Source: Profundibacter amoris
GTDB lineage: Bacteria; Pseudomonadota; Alphaproteobacteria; Rhodobacterales; Rhodobacteraceae
Assembly (NCBI RefSeq): GCF_003544895.1
Contig: NZ_CP032125.1
Coordinates: forward strand, 2,866,001-2,930,000
DNA length: 64,000 bases
Direction of reading: 5' to 3'
The translations under genes and the position numbers were made by a program. Positions 56,156 to 64,000 of the stretch are shown piece after piece. Numbering within the stretch: the first letter of the stretch is position 1; every line of letters begins with the position of its first letter. The notes beneath the pieces are model-generated. The model made no database searches, had not been told where the DNA came from, and worked only from the letters and a program-made list of their open reading frames with translations.

Positions 56156-56190
56156 AAATGATGCGGCCTGACCAATTGGCCGCATCATTT
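56156..56190. terminator. Perfect 13-bp stem-loop upstream of deoC
   Basis: AAATGATGCGGCC (56156-56168) pairs perfectly with GGCCGCATCATTT (56178-56190) around a 9-base loop. It lies between the binding-protein gene and deoC. Tails are A/T at the base of the stem but no long T-tract follows, so it may be a bidirectional-style terminator or a leader structure. Confidence 0.5.
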
Positions 56191-56268
56191 CCCTCTTGAT
56201 CATTTGGTAAAACTTGCAAATACCCCCCTGAACGTGAGACCTTGCAAGGTGATCAAGGAGCCAGACAG

Positions 56269-57273
56269 TTGCAAAGCAAAATAAAGCCTATCAACACCCC
56301 CGCCAAAACCGCCGGTCTGCCGCAGGTGCACGAGCCGCGAAACCCGGGGATGGAACTGGATATGGACTGGGTGACGGGGGCGCAGGCCAACACATCCGCC
56401 ATTGAACGCCGCGTTAAATCGCTACCTGGTCGGCGGTCGGTGAAAAAGGATTATCAGGCGGCATGGATGCTAAAAGCAATCACCATGATTGATCTGACCA
56501 CCCTGTCGGGTGACGACACTCCGGGCCGCGTGCGCCGCCTTTGTGCCAAGGCCCGCCAACCCGTGCGCGCGGATATTCTGGAAGCATTAGGCGTCGAAGG
56601 AATCACCACCGGCGCGGTTTGCGTCTATCACGAGATGGTCGAAACCGCCGTGGCTGCACTGGAAGGCACCGGAATTCCCGTGGCCGCCGTTTCCACCGGC
56701 TTTCCTGCCGGCCTGTCCCCCTACCACCTGCGCGTGGCCGAGATCGGCGAGAGCGTGAAGGCAGGGGCCTCGGAAATCGACATCGTGATATCGCGGCGCC
56801 ATGTGCTGACCGGAAACTGGCAGGCCCTTTATAACGAAATGCGCGAATTTCGCGCTGCTTGTGGCGATGCCCACGTCAAGGCGATCCTTGCCACCGGCGA
56901 GTTGGGTAGTCTGCGCAATGTCGCGCGTGCCTCGTTGATTTGCATGATGGCCGGTGCCGATTTCATCAAAACCTCGACCGGTAAGGAAGCCGTCAACGCC
57001 ACCCTGCCCGTTTCACTGGTGATGATGCGCGCCATTCGCGATTACCACACCCGCACGGGGTTCCGCGTTGGCTATAAACCGGCGGGCGGAATTTCAAAGG
57101 CCAAGGATGCGGTCACCTATCTGACCCTGCTCAAGGACGAACTGGGCAACCGCTGGCTTTCGCCGGATATGTTCCGTTTCGGCGCCTCGTCCCTGCTGGG
57201 CGATCTGGAACGCCAGCTGGAACACCATGTGACCGGCAACTACTCTGCCTCTTACCGCCACGCGATTGGATAA
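56269..57273 (+). CDS. deoC: Deoxyribose-phosphate aldolase
   Basis: This 334-residue TIM-barrel aldolase cleaves 2-deoxyribose-5-phosphate to glyceraldehyde-3-phosphate and acetaldehyde. The Schiff-base lysine is in D-F-I-K-T-S-T-G-K, the proton-relay lysine in G-Y-K-P-A-G-G-I, and the aspartate in E-I-D-I-V-I. I chose TTG 56269 because AAGGAG lies eight bases upstream; the first downstream ATG would remove about 27 residues. The N-terminal extension is of the type seen in longer DeoC proteins. The next gene, an aldehyde dehydrogenase, probably consumes the acetaldehyde. Confidence 0.92.
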   Translation: MQSKIKPINTPAKTAGLPQVHEPRNPGMELDMDWVTGAQANTSAIERRVKSLPGRRSVKKDYQAAWMLKAITMIDLTTLSGDDTPGRVRRLCAKARQPVRADILEALGVEGITTGAVCVYHEMVETAVAALEGTGIPVAAVSTGFPAGLSPYHLRVAEIGESVKAGASEIDIVISRRHVLTGNWQALYNEMREFRAACGDAHVKAILATGELGSLRNVARASLICMMAGADFIKTSTGKEAVNATLPVSLVMMRAIRDYHTRTGFRVGYKPAGGISKAKDAVTYLTLLKDELGNRWLSPDMFRFGASSLLGDLERQLEHHVTGNYSASYRHAIG

Positions 57274-57276
57274 GCC

Positions 57277-59628
57277 ATGACTGTAAAAGATATCTTCGAG
57301 ACCATGGACTATGGCCCCGCCCCCGAAAGCACCTCCGAAGTGATGGCGTGGATTGCCAAATATGACGGCAAGTTCGGCCAGTTCATCAATGGCGAATTCA
57401 CCCCGCATCACGACGGCTTTGAATCCCGCAATCCGGCCACCGGCGACATTCTGGCGCTGGTCACACAGGCCAGCAGCGATGATGTGGACGCCGCCGTAAC
57501 CGCCGCCACCAAGGCGCAAAAGAAATGGGCGCGCACATCGGGCCATGAACGGGCCAAGGTGCTTTATGCCATTGCCCGCCTGCTGCAAAAACACAGTCGC
57601 CTGTTTGCGGTGCTGGAAACGATGGACAACGGTAAACCGATCCGCGAAAGCCGCGACATCGACATCCCGCTGGTGCAGCGGCATTTCTATTACCACGCGG
57701 GCATGGCGCAGCTGATGGAGTCCGAGCTGCCCGACGCCGAACCCATTGGCGTTTGCGGCCAGATCATCCCGTGGAATTTCCCGCTGTTGATGCTGGCCTG
57801 GAAAATCGCCCCCGCGATTGCCACCGGCAATGCCTGTGTGCTGAAACCTGCGGAATACACATCCTTAACCGCGCTGCTGTTTGCGGAAATTTGCGTTCAG
57901 GCGGGCCTGCCCAAGGGTGTTGTCAACATCGTCACCGGCAATGGGGCTGTGGGTGAAATGATCGTCACCCACGAGGATATCGACAAAATCGCCTTTACCG
58001 GTTCCACCGCCGTTGGCCGCCGCATCCGCGAGGCCACCGCCGGTTCCGGCAAGGCGCTGACGCTGGAGCTGGGCGGAAAATCCCCATACATCGTGTTTGA
58101 CGATGCGGATATAGATTCCGCCGTCGAGGGGCTGGTCGATGCGATCTGGTTCAATCAGGGGCAGGTCTGCTGTGCCGGCTCGCGCCTGCTGGTACAGGAA
58201 GGCATTGCCGAGGAATTCTACGCCAAGTTGAAGGCGCGGATGGACGGCTTGCGTATGGGCGATCCATTGGACAAATGCATCGACATCGGCGCGCTGGTGG
58301 ACCCTGTGCAGCACGCCACCGTCACCGATATGGTTGCCAAGGGCGGGCATGAGGGCGAGGTTTACCACGCCAAATGCAAACTGCCCAATCAGGGCTGCTA
58401 TTACCCGCCGACCCTGATCACCGGCCTGCATTCCGCCGCCTATCTGATGCAAGAGGAAATCTTTGGCCCCGTGCTGGTGTCCACCACCTTCCGCACTCCG
58501 GCCGAGGCCGTGCAACTGGCCAACAACACCCGCTATGGTCTGGCCGCAAGCGTCTGGAGCGAGAATGTCAATCTGGCGCTGGATATCGCGCCCAAACTGG
58601 TAGCGGGCATTGTCTGGGTCAATGCGACCAACCTGTTTGACGCGGCGGCCGGTTTTGGCGGTGTGCGCGAAAGCGGTTTCGGGCGCGAAGGCGGCTGGGA
58701 GGGGCTATCGGCCTATACCAGACCGAAAATCGCCAGCAAGCCATTGCATCCTGTCGCACCGGTATCCGCGCCAAAGGATGCGCAGATCACCGGACTGGAC
58801 CGCACCGCCAAGATGTATATCGGTGGCAAACAGGCACGGCCCGACAGCGGTTATTCCACCGCGATCTGGTCGCCCAAAGGCAAGCTGCTGGGCCATGTCG
58901 GCCAAGGCTCACGCAAGGACATCCGCAATGCGGTCGAGGCCGCCCATGCTGCCAAAGGCTGGGGTAAAACCACCGGCCATCTGCGGGCGCAGATCCTGTA
59001 TTACATCGCCGAAAACCTGTCGGCACGTGGCGACGAATTCGCCCACCGCCTGAACCAGATGAGCGGCAAAACCGGCGGGCGCAAAGAAGTGGACGCAACC
59101 CTGTCCCGCCTGTTCACCTATGCCGCTTGGGCCGATAAATATGATGGTCAGGCACATGGCGTCCCCATTCGCGGCATCGCGCTGGCGATGAAAGAACCCG
59201 TTGGCGTGATCGGCGCGCTTTGCCCTGATGAAGCGCCGTTGCTGGGCCTGATTTCCGTCATGGCGCCCGCGATTGCGTTGGGCAACACCTGCGTGCTGGC
59301 GGCCAGTCAGGCCGCGCCACTGGCGGCAACCGATTTCTATCAGGTGCTGGATACCTCGGACGTGCCCGCAGGGGTGGTCAACATCCTGACCGGCGATCAT
59401 GCCGATCTGGCGGGGCCAATGGCGGGGCATCTGGATGTGGATGCGGTCTGGAGTTTTTCCTCGACCGATTTGTCAGCACAGATCGAACATGCCTCGGCTG
59501 GCAACCTGAAACGCACATGGGTCAACGATGCCCACGCGCGCGACTGGTTCGGCAAGGATGGCGAAGGGCGCGAATTCCTGCAACAAGCGACCGAAGTCAA
59601 GAATATCTGGGTGCCTTATGGCGAGTAG
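57277..59628 (+). CDS. Aldehyde dehydrogenase with a second, truncated ALDH domain
   Basis: This is a 783-residue protein. Residues about 15-490 form a complete aldehyde dehydrogenase: P-W-N-F-P-L, F-T-G-S-T-A-V-G, E in L-E-L-G-G-K-S and the catalytic C298 in N-Q-G-Q-V-C-C-A-G. From about 510 a second ALDH-like domain begins (M-Y-I-G-G-K-Q-A-R) but contains only the NAD-binding part; no catalytic cysteine or L-E-L-G-G motif is present. It starts three bases after deoC, so it probably oxidises the acetaldehyde from DeoC. The extra domain may be structural or regulatory. Confidence 0.88.
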   Translation: MTVKDIFETMDYGPAPESTSEVMAWIAKYDGKFGQFINGEFTPHHDGFESRNPATGDILALVTQASSDDVDAAVTAATKAQKKWARTSGHERAKVLYAIARLLQKHSRLFAVLETMDNGKPIRESRDIDIPLVQRHFYYHAGMAQLMESELPDAEPIGVCGQIIPWNFPLLMLAWKIAPAIATGNACVLKPAEYTSLTALLFAEICVQAGLPKGVVNIVTGNGAVGEMIVTHEDIDKIAFTGSTAVGRRIREATAGSGKALTLELGGKSPYIVFDDADIDSAVEGLVDAIWFNQGQVCCAGSRLLVQEGIAEEFYAKLKARMDGLRMGDPLDKCIDIGALVDPVQHATVTDMVAKGGHEGEVYHAKCKLPNQGCYYPPTLITGLHSAAYLMQEEIFGPVLVSTTFRTPAEAVQLANNTRYGLAASVWSENVNLALDIAPKLVAGIVWVNATNLFDAAAGFGGVRESGFGREGGWEGLSAYTRPKIASKPLHPVAPVSAPKDAQITGLDRTAKMYIGGKQARPDSGYSTAIWSPKGKLLGHVGQGSRKDIRNAVEAAHAAKGWGKTTGHLRAQILYYIAENLSARGDEFAHRLNQMSGKTGGRKEVDATLSRLFTYAAWADKYDGQAHGVPIRGIALAMKEPVGVIGALCPDEAPLLGLISVMAPAIALGNTCVLAASQAAPLAATDFYQVLDTSDVPAGVVNILTGDHADLAGPMAGHLDVDAVWSFSSTDLSAQIEHASAGNLKRTWVNDAHARDWFGKDGEGREFLQQATEVKNIWVPYGE

Positions 59629-59638
59629 GAACGCCGCT

Positions 59639-59699
59639 GCCCCGGACTTGATCCGGGGCCTTCCCCTGCCTGTCAGGAGATCCCGCATCAAGTGCGGGA
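59639..59699. repeat. Pair of inverted REP-like hairpins (BIME-like)
   Basis: GCCCCGGA-CTTGA-TCCGGGGC (59639-59659) and TCCCGCA-TCAAG-TGCGGGA (59681-59699) are two perfect stem-loops. Their loops are reverse complements, so the second is the same kind of unit (centre ACTTGAT) in the opposite orientation. I recall such units in many alphaproteobacterial intergenic regions. Confidence 0.7.
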
Positions 59700-59712
59700 C
59701 AGCGCAGCACCC

Positions 59713-60222
59713 ATGATCACCCGCAGCTTTCAAAAAGGCGACGCCCATTCTACCGCCATTTATTCGGATTGCGAGAAATACCGCTATTCCCTGACCCGCA
59801 TTTGGGAGCCGGAAGGAAAGAAGGCATTCTTTGTCATGCTCAACCCCTCGACCGCGACCGAGGTGCAGAACGACCCCACGGTCGAACGTTGCGAGCGCCG
59901 CGCCCGCACGCTGGGCTTTGGCGCCTTTCGCGTCGCCAATATTTTCGCATGGCGCGACACCGACCCGCGCAAGATGCGCAAGGCGGCTGATCCCGTCGGC
60001 CCCGCCAATGACGCGGCTATCCTTGAAGGCTGTGACTGGGCCGATCAGGTCATCTGCGCATGGGGCACCCACGGCGAACACCTGATGCGCGGCCCGCAGG
60101 TTGAAACCCTGATGCGCGGCACCGGATTGCCGCTCTATCAGCTTGGGCTGTCCAAAGCGGGCCACCCCAAACACCCGCTTTATATCGCCTATGCGGTGCA
60201 ACCTGTGCTATGGGACGGGTAA
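59713..60222 (+). CDS. DUF1643 family protein
   Basis: This 169-residue protein has the DUF1643 pattern: L-N-P-S-T-A-T near residue 45, N-D-P-T-V-E-R-C with C-E-R-R-A, N-I-F-A-W-R-D-T-D-P, and the C-terminal G-H-P-K-H-P-L-Y. It has no signal peptide. The fold may be nucleotide- or nucleoside-related, but the function is unknown. I use ATG 59713; an in-frame GTG 21 bases upstream lies inside the REP hairpin. Confidence 0.85.
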   Translation: MITRSFQKGDAHSTAIYSDCEKYRYSLTRIWEPEGKKAFFVMLNPSTATEVQNDPTVERCERRARTLGFGAFRVANIFAWRDTDPRKMRKAADPVGPANDAAILEGCDWADQVICAWGTHGEHLMRGPQVETLMRGTGLPLYQLGLSKAGHPKHPLYIAYAVQPVLWDG

Positions 60223-60248
60223 CGACAGGTAAACACACAAGGTAATTG

Positions 60249-60551
60249 ATGCCCGACAGTATTCCGGAAGATGACAAAACCCCCGACCTTCAGACCGAGA
60301 TTGCGGAACTGAAACAGGAATTGCACCGCCTGAACAACCACCGTTTCGTGCGCATCCACAATTCCGCATGGAGGCTGGTGCAGTTTCAATTCATCCGCGG
60401 GCTGGCCTTCGGCCTTGGCTCGGTGATCGGCGCGACGTTTCTTGTCTATCTGCTGGTTTATTCGCTATCAAACATCGACTTTATCCCGATTGTCGGCGAA
60501 TGGGCCAAAGAGATCGCGGATATGATCAGGCAAAACGGAACACCACAGTAA
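60249..60551 (+). CDS. DUF5665 family small membrane protein
   Basis: This 100-residue protein has an acidic N-terminus, a short coiled-coil-like segment (T-E-I-A-E-L-K-Q-E-L-H-R-L), the motif R-F-V-R-I-H-N-S, one long hydrophobic segment (about 48-72) and an amphipathic C-terminus. This fits DUF5665. A TTG lies directly before the chosen ATG; AAGG is upstream. Function unknown. Confidence 0.75.
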   Translation: MPDSIPEDDKTPDLQTEIAELKQELHRLNNHRFVRIHNSAWRLVQFQFIRGLAFGLGSVIGATFLVYLLVYSLSNIDFIPIVGEWAKEIADMIRQNGTPQ

Positions 60552-60683
60552 AACCCCTTTCCTTTTGCGCCGTTTCACCCTATACGCGCGTGTCTGCCTG
60601 ATTCATCGGGCGGATGCTCTATGGACCTTGCTGGACGACATCCCGGCCTGTGCCCGCAACTTTTGATATTAAAGGAGACCCCG

Positions 60684-60953
60684 ATGTCGATTACCAAAGA
60701 AGAAAAAGCCCGCATCATGAAAGAATTCGCAACCCACGAAGGCGACACAGGTTCGCCCGAAGTCCAGGTTGCTGTTTTGTCATCGCGGATCGCGACACTG
60801 ACCGAACACTTCAAAACCCACAAAAAGGATAACCATTCCCGCCGTGGTCTTTTGAAACTGGTTGCGACACGTCGCAAACTTCTGGACTATACCCGCGCCA
60901 AAGACGAAACGCGTTATCAGGATCTGATCAAACGCCTCGGCCTGCGCCGCTAA
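60684..60953 (+). CDS. rpsO: 30S ribosomal protein S15
   Basis: This 89-residue protein matches S15: [12 protein letters not shown] near the N-terminus, the helix with [12 protein letters not shown], and [13 protein letters not shown] at the end. It binds 16S rRNA early in assembly of the small subunit. AAAGGAG precedes ATG 60684; the 21 codons open upstream are unsupported. pnp follows after 164 bp, the common rpsO-pnp arrangement. Confidence 0.98.
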   Translation: MSITKEEKARIMKEFATHEGDTGSPEVQVAVLSSRIATLTEHFKTHKKDNHSRRGLLKLVATRRKLLDYTRAKDETRYQDLIKRLGLRR

Positions 60954-60968
60954 TGACGACCCAAAGAT

Positions 60969-60996
60969 GCGCCCTGCGGGGCGCTTCTTGCTTTTT
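60969..60996 (+). terminator. Terminator/attenuator between rpsO and pnp
   Basis: GCGCCC pairs with GGGCGC across TGCG, followed by TTCTTGCTTTTT. It lies about 16 bases after the rpsO stop. As in other bacteria, partial read-through would feed pnp transcription. Confidence 0.65.
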
Positions 60997-61052
60997 AAGA
61001 TGCCGCAATCTGCCGGACCTACAGATTGTAAAATGCAAATGAAACAGGTCAC

Positions 61053-61102
61053 GGGCATACGGCCCGTATGAAATCGGCCAAAGGGGATGGGCCCCGGCGG
61101 CC
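61053..61102 (+). promoter_or_regulatory. Structured pnp leader
   Basis: CATACG-GCC-CGTATG (61056-61070) is a perfect hairpin, and a second GC-rich structure spans GGCC (61076) to GGCC (61102) with GGGG/CCCC inside. These end about 16 bases before the pnp ATG. In E. coli the pnp leader is cleaved by RNase III and used for autoregulation; a similar role is inferred only from position. Confidence 0.4.
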
Positions 61103-61117
61103 AAACTAGGAAATGAT

Positions 61118-63244
61118 ATGTTTAACGTAACGACGAAATCTATGCAGTGGGGCGAAGAGAAGCTGACACTGGAAACGGGCAAGATCGCCCGTCAGGCAGA
61201 CGGCTGTGTGATCGCCACTTTGGGCGAAACCAGCGTTCTGTGTGCTGTGACTTTTGCAAAGACACAAAAACCCGGTCAGGATTTTTTCCCGCTGACCGTT
61301 CACTATGGTGAAAAATATTATGCAGCCGGCAAAGTGCCCGGCGGGTTCTTCAAACGCGAAGCACGCCCGACCGAAAAAGAAACCCTGACATCGCGCCTGA
61401 TCGACCGCCCGATCCGCCCGCTGTTTGTTCCCGGTTTCAAAAACGAAGTTCTGGTAATCTGTACCGTTCTGTCACACGATCTGGTGAATGATCCCGATAT
61501 GGTCGCGATGATCGGTGCCTCGGCCGCGCTGACAATTTCCGGCGTGCCGTTCATGGGGCCGATTGGTGCCTGTCGCGTTGGTTTTGTGGATGGCGAATAC
61601 ATCCTAAACCCTGAAATCGACGACATGCACGATCTGCGCAACAAGCCCGAGCAGCGGCTTGATCTGGTTGTCGCCGGCACCAAAGACGCCGTGATGATGG
61701 TTGAATCCGAAGCCTACGAACTGACCGAAGAAGAAATGCTGGGCGCTGTGAATTTCGCCCACGAACAGATCCAGCCGGTGATCGACCTGATCATCGACTT
61801 TGCCGAAGATTGCGCCAAAGAGCCGTTCGACTATCAGCCCGCCGATTATTCCGAGCTGTACGAGGCGGTAGCCAAAGCCGGCGAGAAGCTGATGCGCAAA
61901 GCATTCGCGATCACCGACAAACAGGAACGCACCACGGCCGTTGCCGAAGCCCGCGAAGCCATCAAGGCGGCGTTGACCGACGAACAGCTGGCCGACGAAA
62001 ATCTGGGTTCAGCAATGAAGAAGCTGGAAGCCAGCATCCTGCGTGGCGACGTTGTGAAAACCGGTAAACGGATCGACGGGCGCGACACCACCACGGTGCG
62101 CCCGATCACATCCGAAACCGGCCTGCTGCCCCGCACACACGGCTCGGCCCTGTTTACACGCGGCGAAACCCAAGGGCTGGTTGTAACCACTCTGGGCACC
62201 GGCGATGACGAACAGATGATCGATGCGCTGCAAGGCATGTATAAATCCAACTTCATGCTGCACTATAACTTCCCGCCCTATTCGGTTGGCGAAGTTGGCC
62301 GCTTTGGTTTCACCGGCCGGCGCGAAATCGGCCACGGTAAACTGGCATGGCGCGCGTTGCAGGCGGTTCTGCCCCCTGCCACCGATTTCCCCTACACAAT
62401 TCGGGTTGTGTCGGAAATTACCGAATCCAACGGCTCGTCCTCGATGGCTTCGGTCTGTGGTGGTTCGTTGTCGATGATGGATGCCGGTGTGCCCCTGAAG
62501 GCCCCTGTTGCCGGTGTGGCCATGGGTTTGATCCTAGAGGACAGCGGCGATTACGCCATCCTGACCGATATTCTGGGTGACGAAGACCACCTTGGCGACA
62601 TGGACTTCAAGGTTGCCGGGACTGACAAAGGCATCACATCGCTGCAAATGGACATCAAGGTTGCGGGCATTACACCCGACATCATGGACAAGGCATTGGC
62701 ACAGGCCAAAGACGCCCGTCTGCACATCCTTGGTGAAATGGCCAACGCACTGACCGAAGCTGGCGAATTCAGTGCCCACGCACCACGCATCGAAACCATG
62801 CAGATCCCGACGGATAAAATCCGCGAAGTGATCGGCTCGGGTGGTAAGGTGATCCGCGAAATCGTTGAAGTATCCGGCGCCAAAGTCGACATCAACGACG
62901 AAGGGATCATCAAGATCGCCTCGCCGAATGCCGAAGCCATCCAGAAGGCCTATGACATGATCAACTCGATCGTGGCTGAACCGGAAGAAGGCAAGATCTA
63001 TCGCGGCAAAGTTGTCAAAATCGTCGATTTCGGCGCATTCGTGAACTTCTTTGGCAAGCGCGACGGTCTGGTCCATGTTTCGCAAATCGAAAACCGCCGT
63101 CTGAACCATCCTTCGGATGTTCTGAAAGAGGGTCAAGAGGTCTGGGTCAAACTGCTGGGCTTTGATGATCGCGGCAAGGTTCGTCTGGCGATGAAGATGG
63201 TCGATCAGGAAACCGGCAAAGAGATTACAGAAGACAAAGAGTAA
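61118..63244 (+). CDS. pnp: Polyribonucleotide nucleotidyltransferase (PNPase)
   Basis: This 708-residue phosphorolytic 3'-to-5' exoribonuclease has a first RNase PH domain (residues 1-215; R-R-E-A-R-P-T-E-K region), an all-helical linker, a second RNase PH domain (about 300-540; [11 protein letters not shown] and active-site [13 protein letters not shown]), a KH domain ([10 protein letters not shown]) and a C-terminal S1 domain ([13 protein letters not shown]). AGGAAA precedes the ATG. A strong terminator follows. Confidence 0.98.
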   Translation: MFNVTTKSMQWGEEKLTLETGKIARQADGCVIATLGETSVLCAVTFAKTQKPGQDFFPLTVHYGEKYYAAGKVPGGFFKREARPTEKETLTSRLIDRPIRPLFVPGFKNEVLVICTVLSHDLVNDPDMVAMIGASAALTISGVPFMGPIGACRVGFVDGEYILNPEIDDMHDLRNKPEQRLDLVVAGTKDAVMMVESEAYELTEEEMLGAVNFAHEQIQPVIDLIIDFAEDCAKEPFDYQPADYSELYEAVAKAGEKLMRKAFAITDKQERTTAVAEAREAIKAALTDEQLADENLGSAMKKLEASILRGDVVKTGKRIDGRDTTTVRPITSETGLLPRTHGSALFTRGETQGLVVTTLGTGDDEQMIDALQGMYKSNFMLHYNFPPYSVGEVGRFGFTGRREIGHGKLAWRALQAVLPPATDFPYTIRVVSEITESNGSSSMASVCGGSLSMMDAGVPLKAPVAGVAMGLILEDSGDYAILTDILGDEDHLGDMDFKVAGTDKGITSLQMDIKVAGITPDIMDKALAQAKDARLHILGEMANALTEAGEFSAHAPRIETMQIPTDKIREVIGSGGKVIREIVEVSGAKVDINDEGIIKIASPNAEAIQKAYDMINSIVAEPEEGKIYRGKVVKIVDFGAFVNFFGKRDGLVHVSQIENRRLNHPSDVLKEGQEVWVKLLGFDDRGKVRLAMKMVDQETGKEITEDKE

Positions 63245-63268
63245 TCTTTGTTTTCTAATAAATTTCGA

Positions 63269-63303
63269 AAAAAGGCCCCGATGGAAACGCCGGGGCCTTT
63301 TTG
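63269..63303 (+). terminator. Intrinsic terminator after pnp
   Basis: AAAAAGGCCCCG (63269-63280) pairs with CGGGGCCTTTTT (63291-63302) around a 10-base loop, ending in a T-run. A canonical Rho-independent terminator 24 bases after the pnp stop. Confidence 0.92.
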
Positions 63304-63406
63304 ATTACGGAATTGTTATTTTGGCTGCTCCATTTTTGCGGCTAGCATCTTCACAGGGTCGTGAAGCGAACATCGCGCACGATATTTTGCTGGAGAAACC
63401 GCCATT

Positions 63407-64000
63407 ATGCTGAACAAACGCCAATTTATTTCCACCGGAATTGCTATGGGGGGCCTTGGGCTTGCCGGTGCAAATGCCCAAACCGCCAAACCCGAATACA
63501 CTTTGCCCGAAGAATTCCTGCCACGAGAGGTCAGGATACGAGACAAACTTCCTGCCGGGGAAATCCATGTCGATCCAAACCGTTTCGTGCTGTATCTGAC
63601 GTTACCAAAAAGACGGGCCATTCGTTATACCGTCGGCGTGGGGCGCGGGAACCTGTACCATGATGGAACATTTTATGTCGGGGCCAAACGGGAATGGCCC
63701 AGTTGGAAACCAACACCGGCTATGATGAAACGCGAACCGGCCGCTTACAAGAATTTCCTTCCCGGTAGACGGTACGAAAAAGGCATGCCCGGTGGCCCCA
63801 ACAATCCGCTCGGCGCCCGTGCGATTTATCTTTATGACAAACGCGGCGACAGCTATTTGCGCATCCACGGCACCAACGCCCCGCGCACCATTGGCACGGC
63901 TGTTTCAAACGGCTGTGCGCGTCTGGTCAACCCGCATGTTATCGACCTTTATGACCGCGTATCGGAAGGCGCGCGCGTGGTGCTTTATAAAAAGGCCAAC
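63407..64000 (+). CDS. L,D-transpeptidase (YkuD family), 5' part
   Basis: The frame begins MLNKRQFISTG and stays open to the window edge (198 codons). The N-terminus is a signal sequence with K-R-Q-F before the hydrophobic core (possible Tat-like), cleaved near A-N-A. The YkuD catalytic motif is complete: H154 in I-H-G-T-N-A-P and C170 in S-N-G-C-A-R-L. Such enzymes form 3-3 crosslinks in peptidoglycan or attach lipoproteins. GGAG lies upstream. The C-terminus is outside the window. Confidence 0.9.
   Translation, partial: MLNKRQFISTGIAMGGLGLAGANAQTAKPEYTLPEEFLPREVRIRDKLPAGEIHVDPNRFVLYLTLPKRRAIRYTVGVGRGNLYHDGTFYVGAKREWPSWKPTPAMMKREPAAYKNFLPGRRYEKGMPGGPNNPLGARAIYLYDKRGDSYLRIHGTNAPRTIGTAVSNGCARLVNPHVIDLYDRVSEGARVVLYKKAN

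Noticed and set aside
56196-56203. TTGATCAT upstream of deoC, similar to the site before the aminotransferase
   Set aside because: It lacks the outer T and A arms and has no regulator beside it. Eight bases are too few to claim that deoC belongs to the putrescine regulon.

Overview
The window is about 60% GC and reads as the chromosome of a Rhodobacterales (roseobacter-type) alphaproteobacterium. The evidence is family-level: an sdhCDA-[two lipoproteins]-sdhB operon, an mdh / sucC-sucD-sucA-sucB-lpd supercluster with a two-lipoyl SucB, ethylmalonyl-CoA pathway genes (mesaconyl-CoA hydratase, malyl-CoA thioesterase), a TIGR02300 acidic protein, and small methyltransferases of the Methyltransf_17 type. 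I see no prophage, insertion sequence, integrase or CRISPR array. Assignments come from reading the sequence and from remembered family features; no database was searched.

Layout. Positions 1-2.7 kb hold the deoD 3' end, an exported unknown and an SHMT-like PLP enzyme. Positions 2.8-7.8 kb (minus) are the sdh operon, ending in a DUF1989 gene. Positions 8-11.5 kb (minus) are mcl2-nnrU-DUF1737-mch plus a secreted putative metalloprotease. Positions 11.7-25 kb (plus) are mdh, an exported unknown, sucC, sucD, sucA, sucB and lpdA, interrupted by small envelope-protein genes and a 5' remnant of sucD. Positions 25-30 kb hold nnrS, a GntR/FCD regulator, a YgjP-type peptidase, a TIGR02300 gene, tRNA-Ala(GGC), a LysM protein and a rhodanese. 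Positions 30.3-33.8 kb (minus) and 42.6-47.3 kb (plus) are two arms of a probable surface-glycan locus, separated by a peptide-type ABC importer and a large MscS channel. Positions 47.3-53.6 kb form a putrescine module (potFGHI, a second GntR/FCD regulator, a SpuC-like aminotransferase). Positions 53.6-59.6 kb hold an amino-acid-type ABC transporter and deoC with an unusual long aldehyde dehydrogenase. Positions 59.7-64 kb hold DUF1643, DUF5665, rpsO, pnp and the start of an L,D-transpeptidase.

How the parts connect. The most interesting signal is regulatory. A palindrome with core GTGATCAC occurs as a pair with exactly 21 bp centre-to-centre spacing upstream of both sdhC and sucC, and once just upstream of the GntR/FCD gene at 26.3-27.0 kb. 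I infer that this regulator controls the TCA-cycle operons and itself. A paralogous GntR/FCD regulator at 51.5 kb is flanked by related TTTGATCA palindromes in front of potF and the aminotransferase, which suggests a putrescine uptake and catabolism regulon. The potF leader can also form two mutually exclusive perfect 6-bp hairpins, one of which hides its Shine-Dalgarno sequence.
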